Source: Pagrus major
Lineage: Eukaryota > Chordata > Actinopteri > Spariformes > Sparidae
Assembly (NCBI RefSeq): GCF_040436345.1
Contig: NC_133215.1
Span: forward strand, 19,723,306-19,787,305
Direction of reading: 5' to 3'
Length of the DNA stretch: 64,000 nucleotides
The notes under the pieces were generated by a model. It was not told the origin of the DNA, did not search any database, and saw only the letters and a program-made list of their open reading frames with translations. Positions 1-11,200 of this stretch are shown here, piece by piece (positions within the stretch are counted from its first letter, which is position 1; each line of letters starts with the position of its first letter). The position numbers were made by a program, and so were the translations under genes.

Positions 1-419
1 GAGAATTTCAGCTGTTCCTGATCAAACCAGCCTGGATTAACCCCTGTATACTGCTTGTTGGCTCTCACAACCACAAAAGCTGCAGTTCTTCAGGCCTCCT
101 GACTCTTGCTTCAGGAGTCCACTCATCAGACAATGCCCAAAACCTCATTCACTGTTAGTGTCCAAACACAAGTCCTTGGCGTCATTGAAGGGATGGACAA
201 CCTTCTGGCCATAACCTCCTGTGCCACTGAGGCTATGGCCCTTGACTCAGCTGGCTCTGTCTCTGCCTGCATGCCACCCCACTAGTGCTGGTGCTTCAGG
301 CAGCTCGGACTCCACCTGTTTTTCTGTCACATATCCTTTGGTCTCGTTCCTTGTTGTCTCGTCATCAGCCTGTTTCATGTTAGTCTTTTCAGTCCTGTCA
401 CACCTGGAGCCTACCCCAT

Positions 420-670
420 GAAGGATGTGGAGGATAGAGCGATGGCATTGTCCGTTGATCTGTTTGGTCCGTATGCAAACTGCAGTGGGTCCAGTGAGTC
501 AGAGATGGAGGAGGTGATGAAAGTTTATAAAAGCACTTTATGATGGTGGAGGTGAGTGCCATTGGGCGATAGTCATTCAGGCAGAGAGCAATCGTCTTTC
601 AGGGGACAGGGATAATGGTAGACTTCTTCAAACATGTGGGGGCTACGGACTGGAGCAGTGAGAGGTGGAA
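420..670 (-). mobile_element. Degraded LINE reverse transcriptase fragment (L2/Rex-like)
   Basis: Minus-strand frames read LNDYRPMALTSTIIKCF and, after a frameshift, SLDPLQFAYGPNRSTDNAI. Both are standard non-LTR reverse-transcriptase motifs with one break between them. The flanks (1-420 and 670-1690) contain no gene I can recognise. Confidence 0.75.
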
Positions 671-1767
671 AATGTCAGCCAAGACATCCACAAGTGGTTC
701 AGCACTCAGGCAGTGAGCTATTGCCTTGTCGTCTTCCAGGGTTTACATCGAGGCAGCACCTTTGGATCCAGGTTTGTCTCTTCATTACCAAATAAACCAC
801 TCTCATCACTGTCGACTAGACACCTCCCTGGCAGTCATCCAGTTTGCCTATCTCTCTTGCTTCTGTTACAGTCAGCTTGGTCTAATGTGCAGCTATTCAA
901 CTTCAGCTGGAGGTTAACTTCTATTTTCTGTTACCTACCAGCTCTGGTCTTCAGCAATCAGGTCCCTCAAATTGTGTCAGCTGCACAGATCACTGTGTCT
1001 CCCTCCACAGTCAGTATCTGCGTTACTTTCTGTCAATTTTCCTGTAGTCTGTGCTTTGTCTGAACCTCGCCACAGGCCATATCTCTCAGGTCTTTGTAGC
1101 AGCCTCTCCTTTCCTCCCAGAGACCAGTTCCCCGAAACCCAGTCTTCCCAAAAAATCTCTGAACCAGGCACTCTGGTATCCAGTTTCTTCATTGGTTTTG
1201 TTGTCCTCTGTGTGGTTAGCTTCATTGACCACTCTATGGACCATCTGGACACCCCTGTGAACAGGTGCTGCCTTTCTTTCTAAATCCCTGTCTTTCCACC
1301 TGTTCTTCATGCGTCTTGGTGAGGTTGTGTCCCATGTTTAAATATTGGGTCACATTTTTGTTGCTCTGGTGCCACCATCAGGCCAAACTTGTCAATCAAA
1401 TTTGTTTTCTGTGCTTCAAGCTCCCCAGACAAAGAAGCCTACTGATTTTCTACTGGCGCCACCATCAGGGGTTCATGAACACGCACTATATGCTGTGCAC
1501 ATTGATGATACCAAGATGAATAGTCATTTTGATTCTGGTTACTCAGAGAACTTTTCTGTCGATCAGAATTTAGGAAAATCTTTGACCACCTTTACAGAGC
1601 TTTTATTTTATTCACTTAGTAAAAGTCGGTCTCTTTCTCAGAATTGACCACATTTTTACTCGCTCTTGTCTCGGTTTTAGACAAAGAGGATTCTATTTCA
1701 AGACCAGTCAAGACAACTGCAGGCATGCAGACTGTATTGAATAATTGTTTGATGCATACAATACTCA

Positions 1768-1925
1768 GTGATTGTTTTTATACAGTATGGAGATGCTGAT
1801 TTCCTTTTCCAGCAGGACTTGGCACCTGCCCACAGTGCAAAAACTACTAGTAACTGGTTTGCTAACCATGGTATTACTGTGCTTGGCTGGCCAGCCAACT
1901 CGCCTGACCTGAACTGCATAGAGCA
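1768..1925 (+). mobile_element. Tc1/mariner transposase C-terminal fragment
   Basis: The frame reads FQQDLAPAHSAKTTSNWFAN and then LGWPANSPDLNCIE. These are the segments around the second Asp and the third acidic residue of the Tc1 DDE triad. The N-terminal half and the inverted repeats are missing, and similarity stops right after the Glu. Confidence 0.85.
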
Positions 1926-1929
1926 TAGG

Positions 1930-2220
1930 TCACTAACAGGCAGACCACGGTCCGAGTCTGGACCCAGACGCCGTCCTATATGGACCTGGACCTATAGTCA
2001 ATAAATTATTTAAGTATTTTAAATTTTGACGAGGCTTTTCTATTTTGACCGGCGCAGCTTTTTTAGACTTTACGGTACTGGATTAGCGGATGAGGAAATC
2101 CACTGACCAATTGCATGCGAGTTAAGCCATCCCACGTGATGCTACTCAGCCAATCAAATCTGTGCATTCCAGGCGATAAAAATTGCAACTCTGAATACAG
2201 ACAGATGAAATAAGTAAGTA
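1930..2220. repeat. Non-coding repeat-like DNA after the Tc1 fragment
   Basis: It contains paired GGTCCGAG/GGACC words and no open frame of note. It is probably a non-autonomous element remnant. Confidence 0.3.
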
Positions 2221-2224
2221 TTTA

Positions 2225-2515
2225 TAAGTATCTATAAGTATTTGTAGTACTGTAGTACTGCAGTATTGTAGTACAGTACTGCAGTAGTACAGAACTACAC
2301 TATACACTACTACAGTACTATGATAATACACTACTACAGTACTATGATAATATGGTACTACAGTACTACGATACTATGGTACTACAATAATATGGTAATA
2401 CAGTACTGCAGAACTACACTACTACAGTACTACAATACTATGGTACTACACTACTACAGTACTACGATACTACGGTACTACAGTACTATGATAATACGGT
2501 ACAACAGTATTGTAG
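2225..2515. repeat. Degenerate GTAC-rich tandem array
   Basis: Many near-repeats of TACTACAGTACTAYGATA and TATGGTACTACAG follow one another. The words are largely self-complementary (GTAC, AGTACT), so either strand could fold into hairpins. The unit length drifts, as in an old minisatellite. Confidence 0.85.
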
Positions 2516-2694
2516 TATCTGTAGCATCTCGTCACATCAGTTTGAGTTCTCATGTTCTTGTTAGTGTTCTTTTCTGCTGGACAATAAAGTTTTATTTGAT
2601 TCTGTTCCATCAGGATACATGTTCACCGCCAACCAGCTGCAGCTCCACCTGATCCAGTCTTCCCGGTTCTGGTTCTGGTCTGGTCCAGGTTGTG

Positions 2695-2814
2695 ATGGCG
2701 GGTCGGGGTCGTGGGCGGGGCCGGAGGATGATGACATTCAGTGTGGAGGCGGTCGGCATCAACAGAGGAGACAGTTTACCTCCATCCATCCAACAGCCTA
2801 CACCTCTGTTTCCT
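2695..2814 (+). pseudogene. Orphan first coding exon of an RNA polymerase III subunit RPC7-like gene (POLR3G/POLR3GL type)
   Basis: The 40 codons from the ATG at 2695 read MAGRGRGRGRRMM followed by TFSVEAVGIN and end in PTPLFP. This is the N-terminus of the RPC7 subunit family: a Gly-Arg start, then F-x-VEAVG, then PLFP. The sequence stops where the vertebrate first coding exon is expected to stop, with a weak possible donor CCT|GTGACA. A (CA)n tract follows at once. Upstream, TTCCATCAG|GATAC near 2613 could be the acceptor of this exon. No later exon of the gene was found on the plus strand before the MHC and atf7ip genes, which run the other way. I therefore read it as a stranded or duplicated exon and not a working gene. 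An alternative is a first exon spliced to something outside the window, which is unlikely given the intervening genes. Confidence 0.6.
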
Positions 2815-2816
2815 GT

Positions 2817-2818
<2 letters not shown>

Positions 2819-2866
<48 letters not shown>
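2819..2866. repeat. (CA)n microsatellite
   Basis: An uninterrupted CA tract of 24 units that directly follows the orphan RPC7-like exon. Confidence 0.97.
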
Positions 2867-2869
<3 letters not shown>

Positions 2870-3194
2870 AAACACATAACAAGTTTTTAAAGTCTGTTAC
2901 CAGCTCTTGTTTGCTGTGTACTCATGGATATAATAGATTACTTTGATACTAAAGAAAACTTAAAAACATGAAGATTTCTGAACGGCAGAGCTTTGATATA
3001 TTTCTAAATCACCATTAGGACTATATATAATGTCCTTGATACTTGCATTTGTGTGTGAATCTCAACTTTTCTGACAGCGAAAAAAGAAGTCATAAAGAAA
3101 ACAAAAGTTAACTGCACTCAGAAAAGTCTCAACACTGTCCACGACTGTCTGGGACAAACCTGCTCAGGTGAAGTCCTGCAGACTCTGAGACTCA

Positions 3195-5161
3195 TCAATC
3201 AGTTTCTTTATTTACAGTCAGCCTCTCCTGCTGCTCCTGTGTTTCCATGGCGATGCCCTCTGACCTCCTCCTCCTCCACCACAGCAGCACCATCAGCAGG
3301 ACGGCAGCGAGCATCAGGCCGGCGGGAGCTGAGATGATGTAAATCCTGTGGGAGCGCGAGAACTCCGCCCTCCAGCTCACCTCCAGCCGGTTGTCCAGGC
3401 TCAGGTGAGACGTGACGCAGGTGTAGTTGTGTTTTCTCTGCAGCTCTTCTTCACTGACCATCAGCCCCTTCCTCACCTGGTACAGGCCGTTGCCGTTTGG
3501 CAGCACAGAGCCGCCGGTCAGCTTGTCCTCGTCCACGGGTGTGCCGTCCCGCAGCAGCGTCAGGTTGATGTGGCGGGGATAGAAGTCTGTGGCCAGACAT
3601 GTGACCCGAGCCCCGCCCACCACCTGCTTGGTCATGAAGCGGACTCGAGGGGGGACCCGACGCCTCACCAGGTTCTTCTCACGGTCTAACAGGTAATTGA
3701 GCACCCGGGTGCAGAAGGGCATGTAGATGTTTGAGCAGAGCATGTGGGTGTGCATTCTCTTCGAGGCACTCCACTCCCAGCTGTCACAGCCGTTGTAGGT
3801 GAAATGCGTTGTGTTGTACATCAGGCTGTCTGCGTCCTGCCCATTGGAACCATCCCTGATCATGATGAGTGCCGGCTGTCCGTCCTCCAGAACCTCACAA
3901 CCCGTCAGCCTCTGCTGGACGTGGACACCTGCTGCCGTCAGGTTGAAGCGGTGTTTGACGATCTCCAGCCTCTCCCTCATGCTGTTAAACATTTCCCGCA
4001 GGAGGAACACAGCCTCCTGAAGTGGATTATGCTCTGCCTCCTCCGCCCTTTGACCACTGACTCTCACCAGCCGGTCAATCTTCGAGTCAAAGTAACCCAC
4101 CTGAATGTCGTCAAGCATCAGGACCACCGAGAACTCTGAGAGGGTCGTCCCTGAGATGTAGGTGGCAAACATCCACAGAGAGTGTCGTCCTGAACCTGAG
4201 AGGAGCAAAGCATTCTGGGTAAGAAGAAACATCATCATAATGGTGTTGACATAATAGGCTTGTTCGAGATGAGCCAGGCCTGCGCAGAATCGATCACCGG
4301 CAACCACCGCACAATGCATGCCGGTTAGATTTGTGTCCGACTTGATCCCGACTTGCTCTGACGTCATGCACGCGCCGGCAACGATAACCTCACGAGATCA
4401 AGGCGGCCGCAGTTTTTAGAGCCAGGCGAGCTGATTGGCTCTTAGTTAGGACTACAAACACAAAGTTTTGTCGAAAATCCTAATTTTCTGTGTAATTGTT
4501 ATATTTAATGCTAGATTATATGAATCTCATGTTGTGCAATGAAGGTTTAATCTGTTAGCAAACATATTTTGTGTGGTTGATAATAATAACAACAATAATA
4601 ATAATAATAATAAAGGTTATTATATAACTTATCAAAACGAGCAATCAGTGCTTCACAAGGCAGACAGAAAGAACAAAGGATAGAATACAATGCCAGATAC
4701 ACACATATTCCCACATATATACTGTATATAATTACAAATATAAATACATCAATAAATAAAGATTATAAGAAAGCTTTGCTGCTTGTCCTCCCCATGTGTA
4801 GCCTATATATGACTGCATGACTTGACTGCAGCTTTTTGTCATCGCCCCCTGCTGCTGCCGCCTGGTCTCGTCCACCTTCCAGGCGAGGCGCAGTTCATCT
4901 CATGTCATGTGACCAGAGGTAAGAAGTAGAAGACGTTTGTCAAAGTATTTTCAGTTCAAGGTGCCGAAAATTCTCAGAAAACTTTAGGAATCATTGATAA
5001 TCTGAATCAGAATCAGTAATAACAATAAATGATTTTCAGGATGTTTCAGTTTGTGTTAAACACCCTGAAGGACACAAACACACATTTACAGCTGGTTTGT
5101 TACCTGAACTCATCACCTGGTGGACGAACAGAGACACAAACATCAGCCGGACGACAAACAT
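3195..5161 (-). CDS. MHC class I-like heavy chain, probable teleost L lineage (two coding exons)
   Basis: The coding exons are 5104-5161 (leader, 58 nt, donor CAG|GTAACA) and 3195-4195 (acceptor CTCCTCTCAG|GTTC). They join in phase 1, as in classical class I genes, and give 352 aa. Residues 1-19 are a hydrophobic signal peptide. Alpha1 is about 20-109 and starts with GRHSLWMFATY. Alpha2 is about 110-200 with Cys119 and Cys181 and ends in VPP. Alpha3 is an Ig C1-set at about 201-295 with Cys219 and Cys279 and the usual CLATDFYPR. A membrane segment lies at about 304-326, followed by an Arg-rich stop-transfer and a 26-aa tail. There are N-glycosylation sequons at NLT, NTT, NLT and NYT. The family makes a surface glycoprotein that pairs with beta-2-microglobulin. 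Whether this one presents peptide cannot be read here. Classical class I genes split alpha1, alpha2, alpha3 and the anchor into separate exons. Their fusion into one exon points to the L lineage, known for processed genes, but the lineage call is from memory. No frameshift is seen. Confidence 0.88.
4575..4613. repeat. AAT/AAC trinucleotide microsatellite
   Basis: Runs of AAT with a few AAC units, inside the single intron of the MHC class I-like gene. Confidence 0.85.
5104..5161 (-). CDS. Leader-peptide exon of the MHC class I-like gene
   Basis: This 58-nt exon encodes MFVVRLMFVSLFVHQVMSS plus the first base of a Gly codon. It ends at a good donor, CAG|GTAACA. The ATG at 5161 was chosen because it begins the hydrophobic stretch directly. 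The frame stays open upstream to another ATG near 5287, but that would put a long charged segment before the signal sequence. The exon is separated from exon 2 by a 908-bp intron. Confidence 0.8.
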
Positions 5162-5254
5162 ATTGATCTGATGATCTGATCTTCGGGAAGCTGTATTGAT
5201 CCTGATCACTCTGTTTTTATCTGTCTGTTTCGCGCTGTTTCTCTCCGTCTCTCT

Positions 5255-5290
5255 GCTTTCACTTTCTGTGTGAACTGTCTCAGCCAATCA
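5255..5290 (-). promoter_or_regulatory. ISRE-like and Y-box-like sites upstream of the MHC class I-like gene
   Basis: On the coding strand GAAAGTGAAAGC (5266-5255) matches the interferon-stimulated response element core GAAANNGAAA about 95 bp before the start codon. Just upstream is GTGATTGGCTGA (about 5291-5280), an inverted CCAAT like the Y box of MHC promoters. A TATA-like GATAAAA lies near 5214-5222. The grouping suggests interferon and NF-Y control, which is inference from motifs only. Confidence 0.5.
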
Positions 5291-5339
5291 CAATCCAGCT
5301 CCCATGTGTCTCCAGGCGGATCACAGGACAAAAACAAGC

Positions 5340-6100
5340 AGAGCCTCAGGTGTTTTTTATTTTACAGTCTCTGTTCTGAATGGACTCATGTTGTTTTCTA
5401 ACTTTTAATAGTGGTGCAATAAGTGAAAACTCAGAATAAAAATACTCACAAATAAATACATTTAAATTTGCTAAATCATGTTTAAATAAAAGCCTGGACA
5501 GGGTCCAGGACCCGATACTGAAGAGCAGCTGGCTGAGTACCGCTGTGTTTGAGTTCTCCTGGAGAACCCTGACAGGACCAGGAAGTGAGCCTGATGATTG
5601 AGCTGAGCAGAAGTTCCTATCGTCGTCCGCATAGACAAATATACAGAGACGCCTCATTGAGCGGGTTGGCCCGCTGCTGCGATACGTCGACGTCGACGCC
5701 ATATTGGAGGAGGCAGATCTGCCCGGTGAACTCATACAAGTGAATGGAGTGAACTTTACAAAGCTCCTTCTACAAAGTGCTATAAGTTAATGTCTCTCAT
5801 TTACACATTCACACACGTACGAATATATTCAGGAAACAGATAGGAACCAGAAACAACGTCTGTACCGTCCTCTGATGATTATAAACGTTAACTACTCCTT
5901 ACATGTTCAGTATAAAGGTGGCACCAAACCACCAGATGTATTTTTATAATGTTTTTATGAGTGTTTACAGCTGCCAACGTCTGTAACGCTGCTACTGTGA
6001 TGATAAATGACAGTTAAATATTGAATCTGTGTCTATAATAACCAGATCCTGACATGTCCTGTTGGGGATACTGAGCCCGATGCTACAAGGTTTCACATAC
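5340..6100. other. Intergenic DNA upstream of the MHC gene
   Basis: No gene is seen. A segment at 5640-5760 with GACGTCGACGCCATATTGGA resembles dispersed non-autonomous fish repeats, but no ends could be defined. Confidence 0.4.
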
Positions 6101-6109
6101 TTATAAAAC

Positions 6110-6315
6110 CAAAGTGAGAACTGTGTTTCAGGTGGTGTTGGACTCATCAAGGGTTGTCTCTGGTCTCCCATCCTGTCCGTGATATTCATGGACAGGATCT
6201 GAAGGCTCAGCTGTGGTGAGGAGAGGGCCCGGTTTGACAGCCTCAGAATTGTGTCTCTGCTTTCTGCATATGACGTGGTTCTGCTGGCTTCATCAATCCG
6301 TGATGTCCAGCAGGA
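6110..6315 (+). mobile_element. LINE reverse transcriptase fragment
   Basis: The frames read VIFMDRI and SLLSAYDVVLLASS, equivalents of the RT motif around FADDVVLLAS. The first Asp of the catalytic pair is missing (AYD), and there are frameshifts. The fragment adjoins a Tc1 remnant. Confidence 0.65.
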
Positions 6316-6340
6316 ACTGGGCTGTTTACAGGAATTAGAC

Positions 6341-6809
6341 TAGAGAATATATGGGCTATTGTCAAGAGGAAGATAAAAGACACCAGACCCAACAATACAG
6401 ACGAGCTGAAGGCTGCTATCAAAGCAATCTGGGCTTCCATAACACCTCAGTAGTGCCACAGGCTGATCGCCTCCATGCCACGCCGCATTGACACAGTAAT
6501 TTGTGCAAAAGGAGCCCCGACCATGTATCAGGTGCATAAATGAACATACTTCTCAGAAGGTCGACATTTCTGTATTATAAATCCTTTTTTTGCTTGATCT
6601 TAAGTAATATTCTAATATTTTGTAATACTGGATTTTTTATTTTCTTAAGCCGTAATCATCAAAATTAAAACAAAAAAAGGCTTAAAATATTTCAGTTTAT
6701 GTATAATGAATCTAGAATATATGAAAGTTTCACTTTTTGAATTAATTCACACACAAAAAAAAAAAGAAATTTCCCCATGATATTCCAATTCTTTGAGATG
6801 CACCTGTAA
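6341..6809 (+). mobile_element. 5'-truncated Tc1-like element with its 3' end
   Basis: It begins inside a Tc1-type transposase C-terminus (WAIVKRKIKDTRPNNTDELK, IASMPRRIDTVICAKGAPT). An AT-rich tail follows and ends in TTTGAGATGCACCTGTA, a typical teleost Tc1 terminus. Confidence 0.75.
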
Positions 6810-6829
6810 GTGTTGCATGCATTGTGGGA

Positions 6830-6990
6830 CTCGCACTGGTCTTGGTCTGAACTGTCTCACTCCGCCTTGGCTTTGGCTTGGTCTCAATCCTTCAAAGTCT
6901 TGGTCTTGTTTCGGTCTTGATATACTTTGGTCTTGGTCATGACTTGGTCTCAGTTTAGGTAGTCTTGAATACAACAGTCATTGAGGTCTA
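6830..6990. repeat. GGTCTTG-type low-complexity repeat
   Basis: CTTGGTCTTGG words recur irregularly (TTGGTCT, CTTGGTC). It is non-coding and probably an old minisatellite or element end next to the Tc1 terminus. Confidence 0.5.
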
Positions 6991-7328
6991 ACAACTGCGT
7001 TTCCATCCTCAAAAACATTTACCAAGCTGATTGATTGGCTGCCTGATGTGTACCGCAGCCGTGAGATTTCGGAGGAAAAAGCAAAGCTGCAGCCGAACTA
7101 TACAGATCACCATGCGAGGGAGATAAAAAGCATTCTGTGCTTCAGTGCCAAGTACTGTATACACATTTGAATGGGTAAAACATGGGACATTCATCACAGA
7201 GGTCTCTGTATCCTATTGGGTCTCTCACTGTTGTATTCAAGGTGGTAGATTGGTCGCATCTCTAATTACCAATCTATGAATCAAAGAACAGAAGATAAAC
7301 TAAGTAAGCCAAGACTTTAATAAAACCT

Positions 7329-7334
7329 TTTATT
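7329..7334 (-). terminator. Poly(A) signal of full-length atf7ip
   Basis: AATAAA on the minus strand, 414 nt past the stop codon at 7748. It is the nearest canonical signal, and no coding sequence lies between. Confidence 0.55.
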
Positions 7335-7747
7335 GAGTTTGTCAAAGTCTGGTTGCCAGACAAAATTTACAAAAGTTATCATTCAGTTTCTACCACACAT
7401 TTATACATTTCTGTGCAATTCTGAGTTTACACTTTTAATGTTGTCATGTATTCTCAAGTAAAGCAAAAGACATCCGGGTCAGAGTAACATGAGTCGACAA
7501 CATAAATATCTAACTTGGTGGAGGGGCAAGGTAATCCAATTTTTTACAACAGCTTAAGTCACAAAAAAATACATTACATACAATAACCAGAGAGAACCAA
7601 CCGTTTGCCACTTCAGTTTTCCAAGTCAGTCAGATGTCCAGTCGTTATGCAGAGAGATATTTACAGATACTGTAAGTGTTCAACGCAACAGCAAAGGAAC
7701 TCACGAACTTTCAAATGCAAAAAAAAAAAACGTCCATTCCTAACTGC

Positions 7748-8206
7748 TCAGCCAGAGTTGGAACTGATGACATTTGTGCACTGAGGTTCACAGAAGGAGC
7801 CAAAGCGCCCATAGATGTCTTTGGCTCGGACTGCAAAATGATAAGTGGAGCCGGACTGGAACTGGGTCAGTGTGCAGGCCATAGGCAGTGGAAGGGCCTT
7901 CACCTCCCCAATCTTCTTCCAGTGCTGCTGTGATGCATTACTGCTAGAGTTGTCTTGATGGAAGGCATAGAGGTGATAGCTTTCTACAGCCGCACAGGTC
8001 CGATCAGTCTCTGCCACACACCAGGACAGCACTATACCGGTCTGACTTGGCACCAGCTTCAGCTGAGGCTGCTGTGGAAGTGAGGTCCGCTCAGCCTCTG
8101 GGGGTAAGCGTGGGGGTGCAGGTGCAGATGGGAGAGGGGGCAACGCCATGCTGGTAGCCCGGGTCGGCGTACTAGTGGTTACAGCACGGGATTTCAGTGG
8201 AGAGTC
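7748..8206 (-). CDS. atf7ip: atf7ip terminal exon, C-terminal fibronectin type III domain
   Basis: The acceptor TTGTTACAG|GACTCT opens a 153-codon exon ending in TGA at 7748. After a Pro-rich linker ([16 protein letters not shown]) comes an FN3 fold: [43 protein letters not shown] and [13 protein letters not shown]. This is the best conserved part of ATF7IP and the MBD1-interacting end in mammals. An AATAAA on the minus strand at 7329-7334 gives a 3'UTR of about 430 nt. Confidence 0.93.
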   Translation of the reverse strand, partial: DSPLKSRAVTTSTPTRATSMALPPLPSAPAPPRLPPEAERTSLPQQPQLKLVPSQTGIVLSWCVAETDRTCAAVESYHLYAFHQDNSSSNASQQHWKKIGEVKALPLPMACTLTQFQSGSTYHFAVRAKDIYGRFGSFCEPQCTNVISSNSG

Positions 8207-11200
8207 CTGTAACAAAGAGAACTGTTCAGCATTTCCTGAATGATTTCAAAGCAGACAGTAATCATGATTATAGAAAAGTGTGTCTAAAAAAGGTTATGGA
8301 GAAAGTCTTTAAAAAGCTGCGACACACAAAATCTCAAATTCCAAACAGCCTTTACAGTCAAAATCCTGTCTGGCAGGAAAAGATAACTTCCAATGGTAGC
8401 CTTTTTGGCAGCCAACCCAAGACTTAACAGTTAAGTTGCAGAATAACATAACCACAGTTGTGCAAAACATGTTGAATGCAGTTCTGAATCCTCACCAGTG
8501 GGGGGCGGTGGTGGACTGTCAACTGTGGATTGCTGGAAGAGTTCTGATTGCTTTGTGGGGACAACCTCGCTCCTGCACCTGAGGACAGAGCACACGAGAA
8601 ATTAAGATTAAGATGTAGAACTCACAACATACACACGTTATCACTATGCAAGCACAAAATCACCATTTCATGCCAACAATATATAGTGGTGGTCTTACTG
8701 TTGGGAACGCTGACGACTGGGTGAGGACGCTGGACCAATGAGGGCGTTGCAATGGCAGTGGGATTCTTCACTCCTGTCACTGGAGAACATAAAGTACAAA
8801 GTAATTAGGCTAAAGGCCTCTTTTCAGTACAATATCAATGTGATTTTTGGTTGCAAAACAAATAAATGTATTTTGTTGAATGGGTAAAACTTTACCTTGT
8901 ACATCATCATCGTCCTCAGTGAGATCGATGACAGAGCCTTTGGGTCGTGCCCCTGGGGCCGTTGCTTTGGCGGGAGTGGATCCTGTAGCTTGGTTATCTG
9001 AGAAAAGAGAGACAAAAATGTTATTTGGAATAATAACACCCCTCGCGACTCTTCACACTGGGATGGGATCAGATTCTCATCTACACAATTTGCAGTCCAC
9101 AATACGGTAACTGCAGTCCTTAGGGTCTGATATGAAGTATTTATGGTAAGCGAACACAGAATACAAAAAACTGAGCTGGTCCTCGGCACAATTTACTGAA
9201 CATAATCAAACATCCACTTTTATATCATCCTTTACTGTAGGAGAACACCTCGGCTTCAAATGTTCCCCTCCCTTCCTTTATAAAAACACCACTGATGATG
9301 ACCTTGAATGTTTTCATTATCAGTCATGCTTACTGAAAATGAATGGTGTCCACATTCTTCAGTAGCTGACATCTCATGATATTGCAGTTACTCCCTATCT
9401 TACACTTGGAAGATAGAGATACATACACCCATTATATCCTGTATATCTATGGTAACAAAAAATAAATTATTGTACTTGAATATCTGTATATTGATAAGAA
9501 GAAATTAGTTAAGATATTTCCCAAAAAGCCCTAGTTCTCAGTGGCTAATAAAACATTCCAGTGTGAACAGATCACGGTCCTGAACTGACCGGGATGTGCA
9601 ATAGAACAATAACGCACATATGACATCATCATCGTCATACCGAAGTAAACACAGAGGCCACTGAAGTCAGCGTTTACGGTTTCATTTTTAAGTTGATGTG
9701 AGTAGAAAGCCAGCCAATTCTTTAGCAGATGATAACAACCAAAATTTTAACCAAGGCTTTTTGTGGAGCAATGGCTCCTACATCTGTATGGAGGTGTATG
9801 GGTGGATACAGAGTTAGAGCCATGATTGGTGGGATTGCGCCGTGAAAGGCTTTTCAGAGACAGATTTTTTGCAGGGCTACTTTTACTTTTTGCACTTGAC
9901 ACTCAGTTCAGGCTAGTGAGCAGTGTGTAAGTCACATACATTTCCGATATGACTGAGGTTGCATTGCGAAAACATCAGACCTGTATCAGATTTAAGACCA
10001 CATATGAAATTGGCCCAAATTAGAATAGAAAATATCAGATTAAATTGGAAAACAGGCCTGGATCACATATAACAAGAAAAAAAATATTTGGGCCACTTGT
10101 GTCTGCAGTCTGAAAATAGCCTCTGGTCAAGACAAAGACAACCGATTATGTAAGTGAGACGACAAACAGATACACCACAGAACACCACAGAAAGGCACAT
10201 TGTTGTAGCAATGGTAATACACATTTTAACACTAGAAGGGCCGTAAGCGGTCATTTTGACCACCAGATTTTAAACTCTATAATCTCTCATGTAAATACCC
10301 AATTGAGTGATGAATGCATTCATTGTGTCATGATATTTTTTTTAAAAAACAAAACACCGAAATGTACATTTGAACAAGTTAATTATACATTTATCAATAC
10401 TCATATCATCGCACATAGTAAACCGTAATTATTGCATATATTTACACAAGATTTTAATAGATAAAACTCAGAACAAGACAATTAACAATTAAAAGTATCT
10501 TATTTGATTATGAAGCATTTTATTTTAACACTTAATAATATATAATAAAAAAATAATAATAACCGAAAAAGCTGGAAACGAGCTGATCTAAAACAAAAAC
10601 AAAAAAAGAGCCAAGAAAGAAGTTTAGGCAATAGAACATAAAACAACATACAATTATATAATACAAATTTTATAAACTAATTACATTAAGTACTTTCAGG
10701 GACAATAGCACTGCGATCAATGATCACAGTCTACGCAGATGACCTCCGCTCTACTCTGACAACTGCCCACACGGGCTTGTGGCATTTGCTGCAAGTGTGC
10801 AATGTTTTGTTCTGTTTGCAGCTCTTTCGGACCTGGCACTGCCTCCTTTTCCTAGTCTGCTGCTGCTGCGGTGGTTGCTTCCGCTGCTGCCCACCTTGCG
10901 CCGACTGCAGCGCTGCCCACGAAATGTACATTTGAACAAGTTTAATTATACATTTATTAATATTCATATCATCGCACATAGCAAATCGTAATTATTGCAT
11001 ATATTTACACAAGATTTTAATAGATAAAACTCAGAACAAGAAAATTAACAATTAAAAGTATCTTATTTGATTATGAAACATCTTATTTTAGCACTTAATA
11101 TATAATAAAAAAAAAAAAATAATCGAAAAAGCTGGAAACGAGCTGATCTAAAACAAAAACAAAAAAAGAGCAAAGAAAGAAGTTTAGGCAATAGAACAAT

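Noticed and set aside
1768..2004. Plus-strand frame as a possible gene
   Set aside because: The first 50 codons are a Tc1 transposase end. The rest is unrelated repeat DNA.
3348..4139. Plus-strand frames of 113 and 131 codons over the MHC gene
   Set aside because: Antisense shadows of the GC-rich class I exon with no motif of their own.
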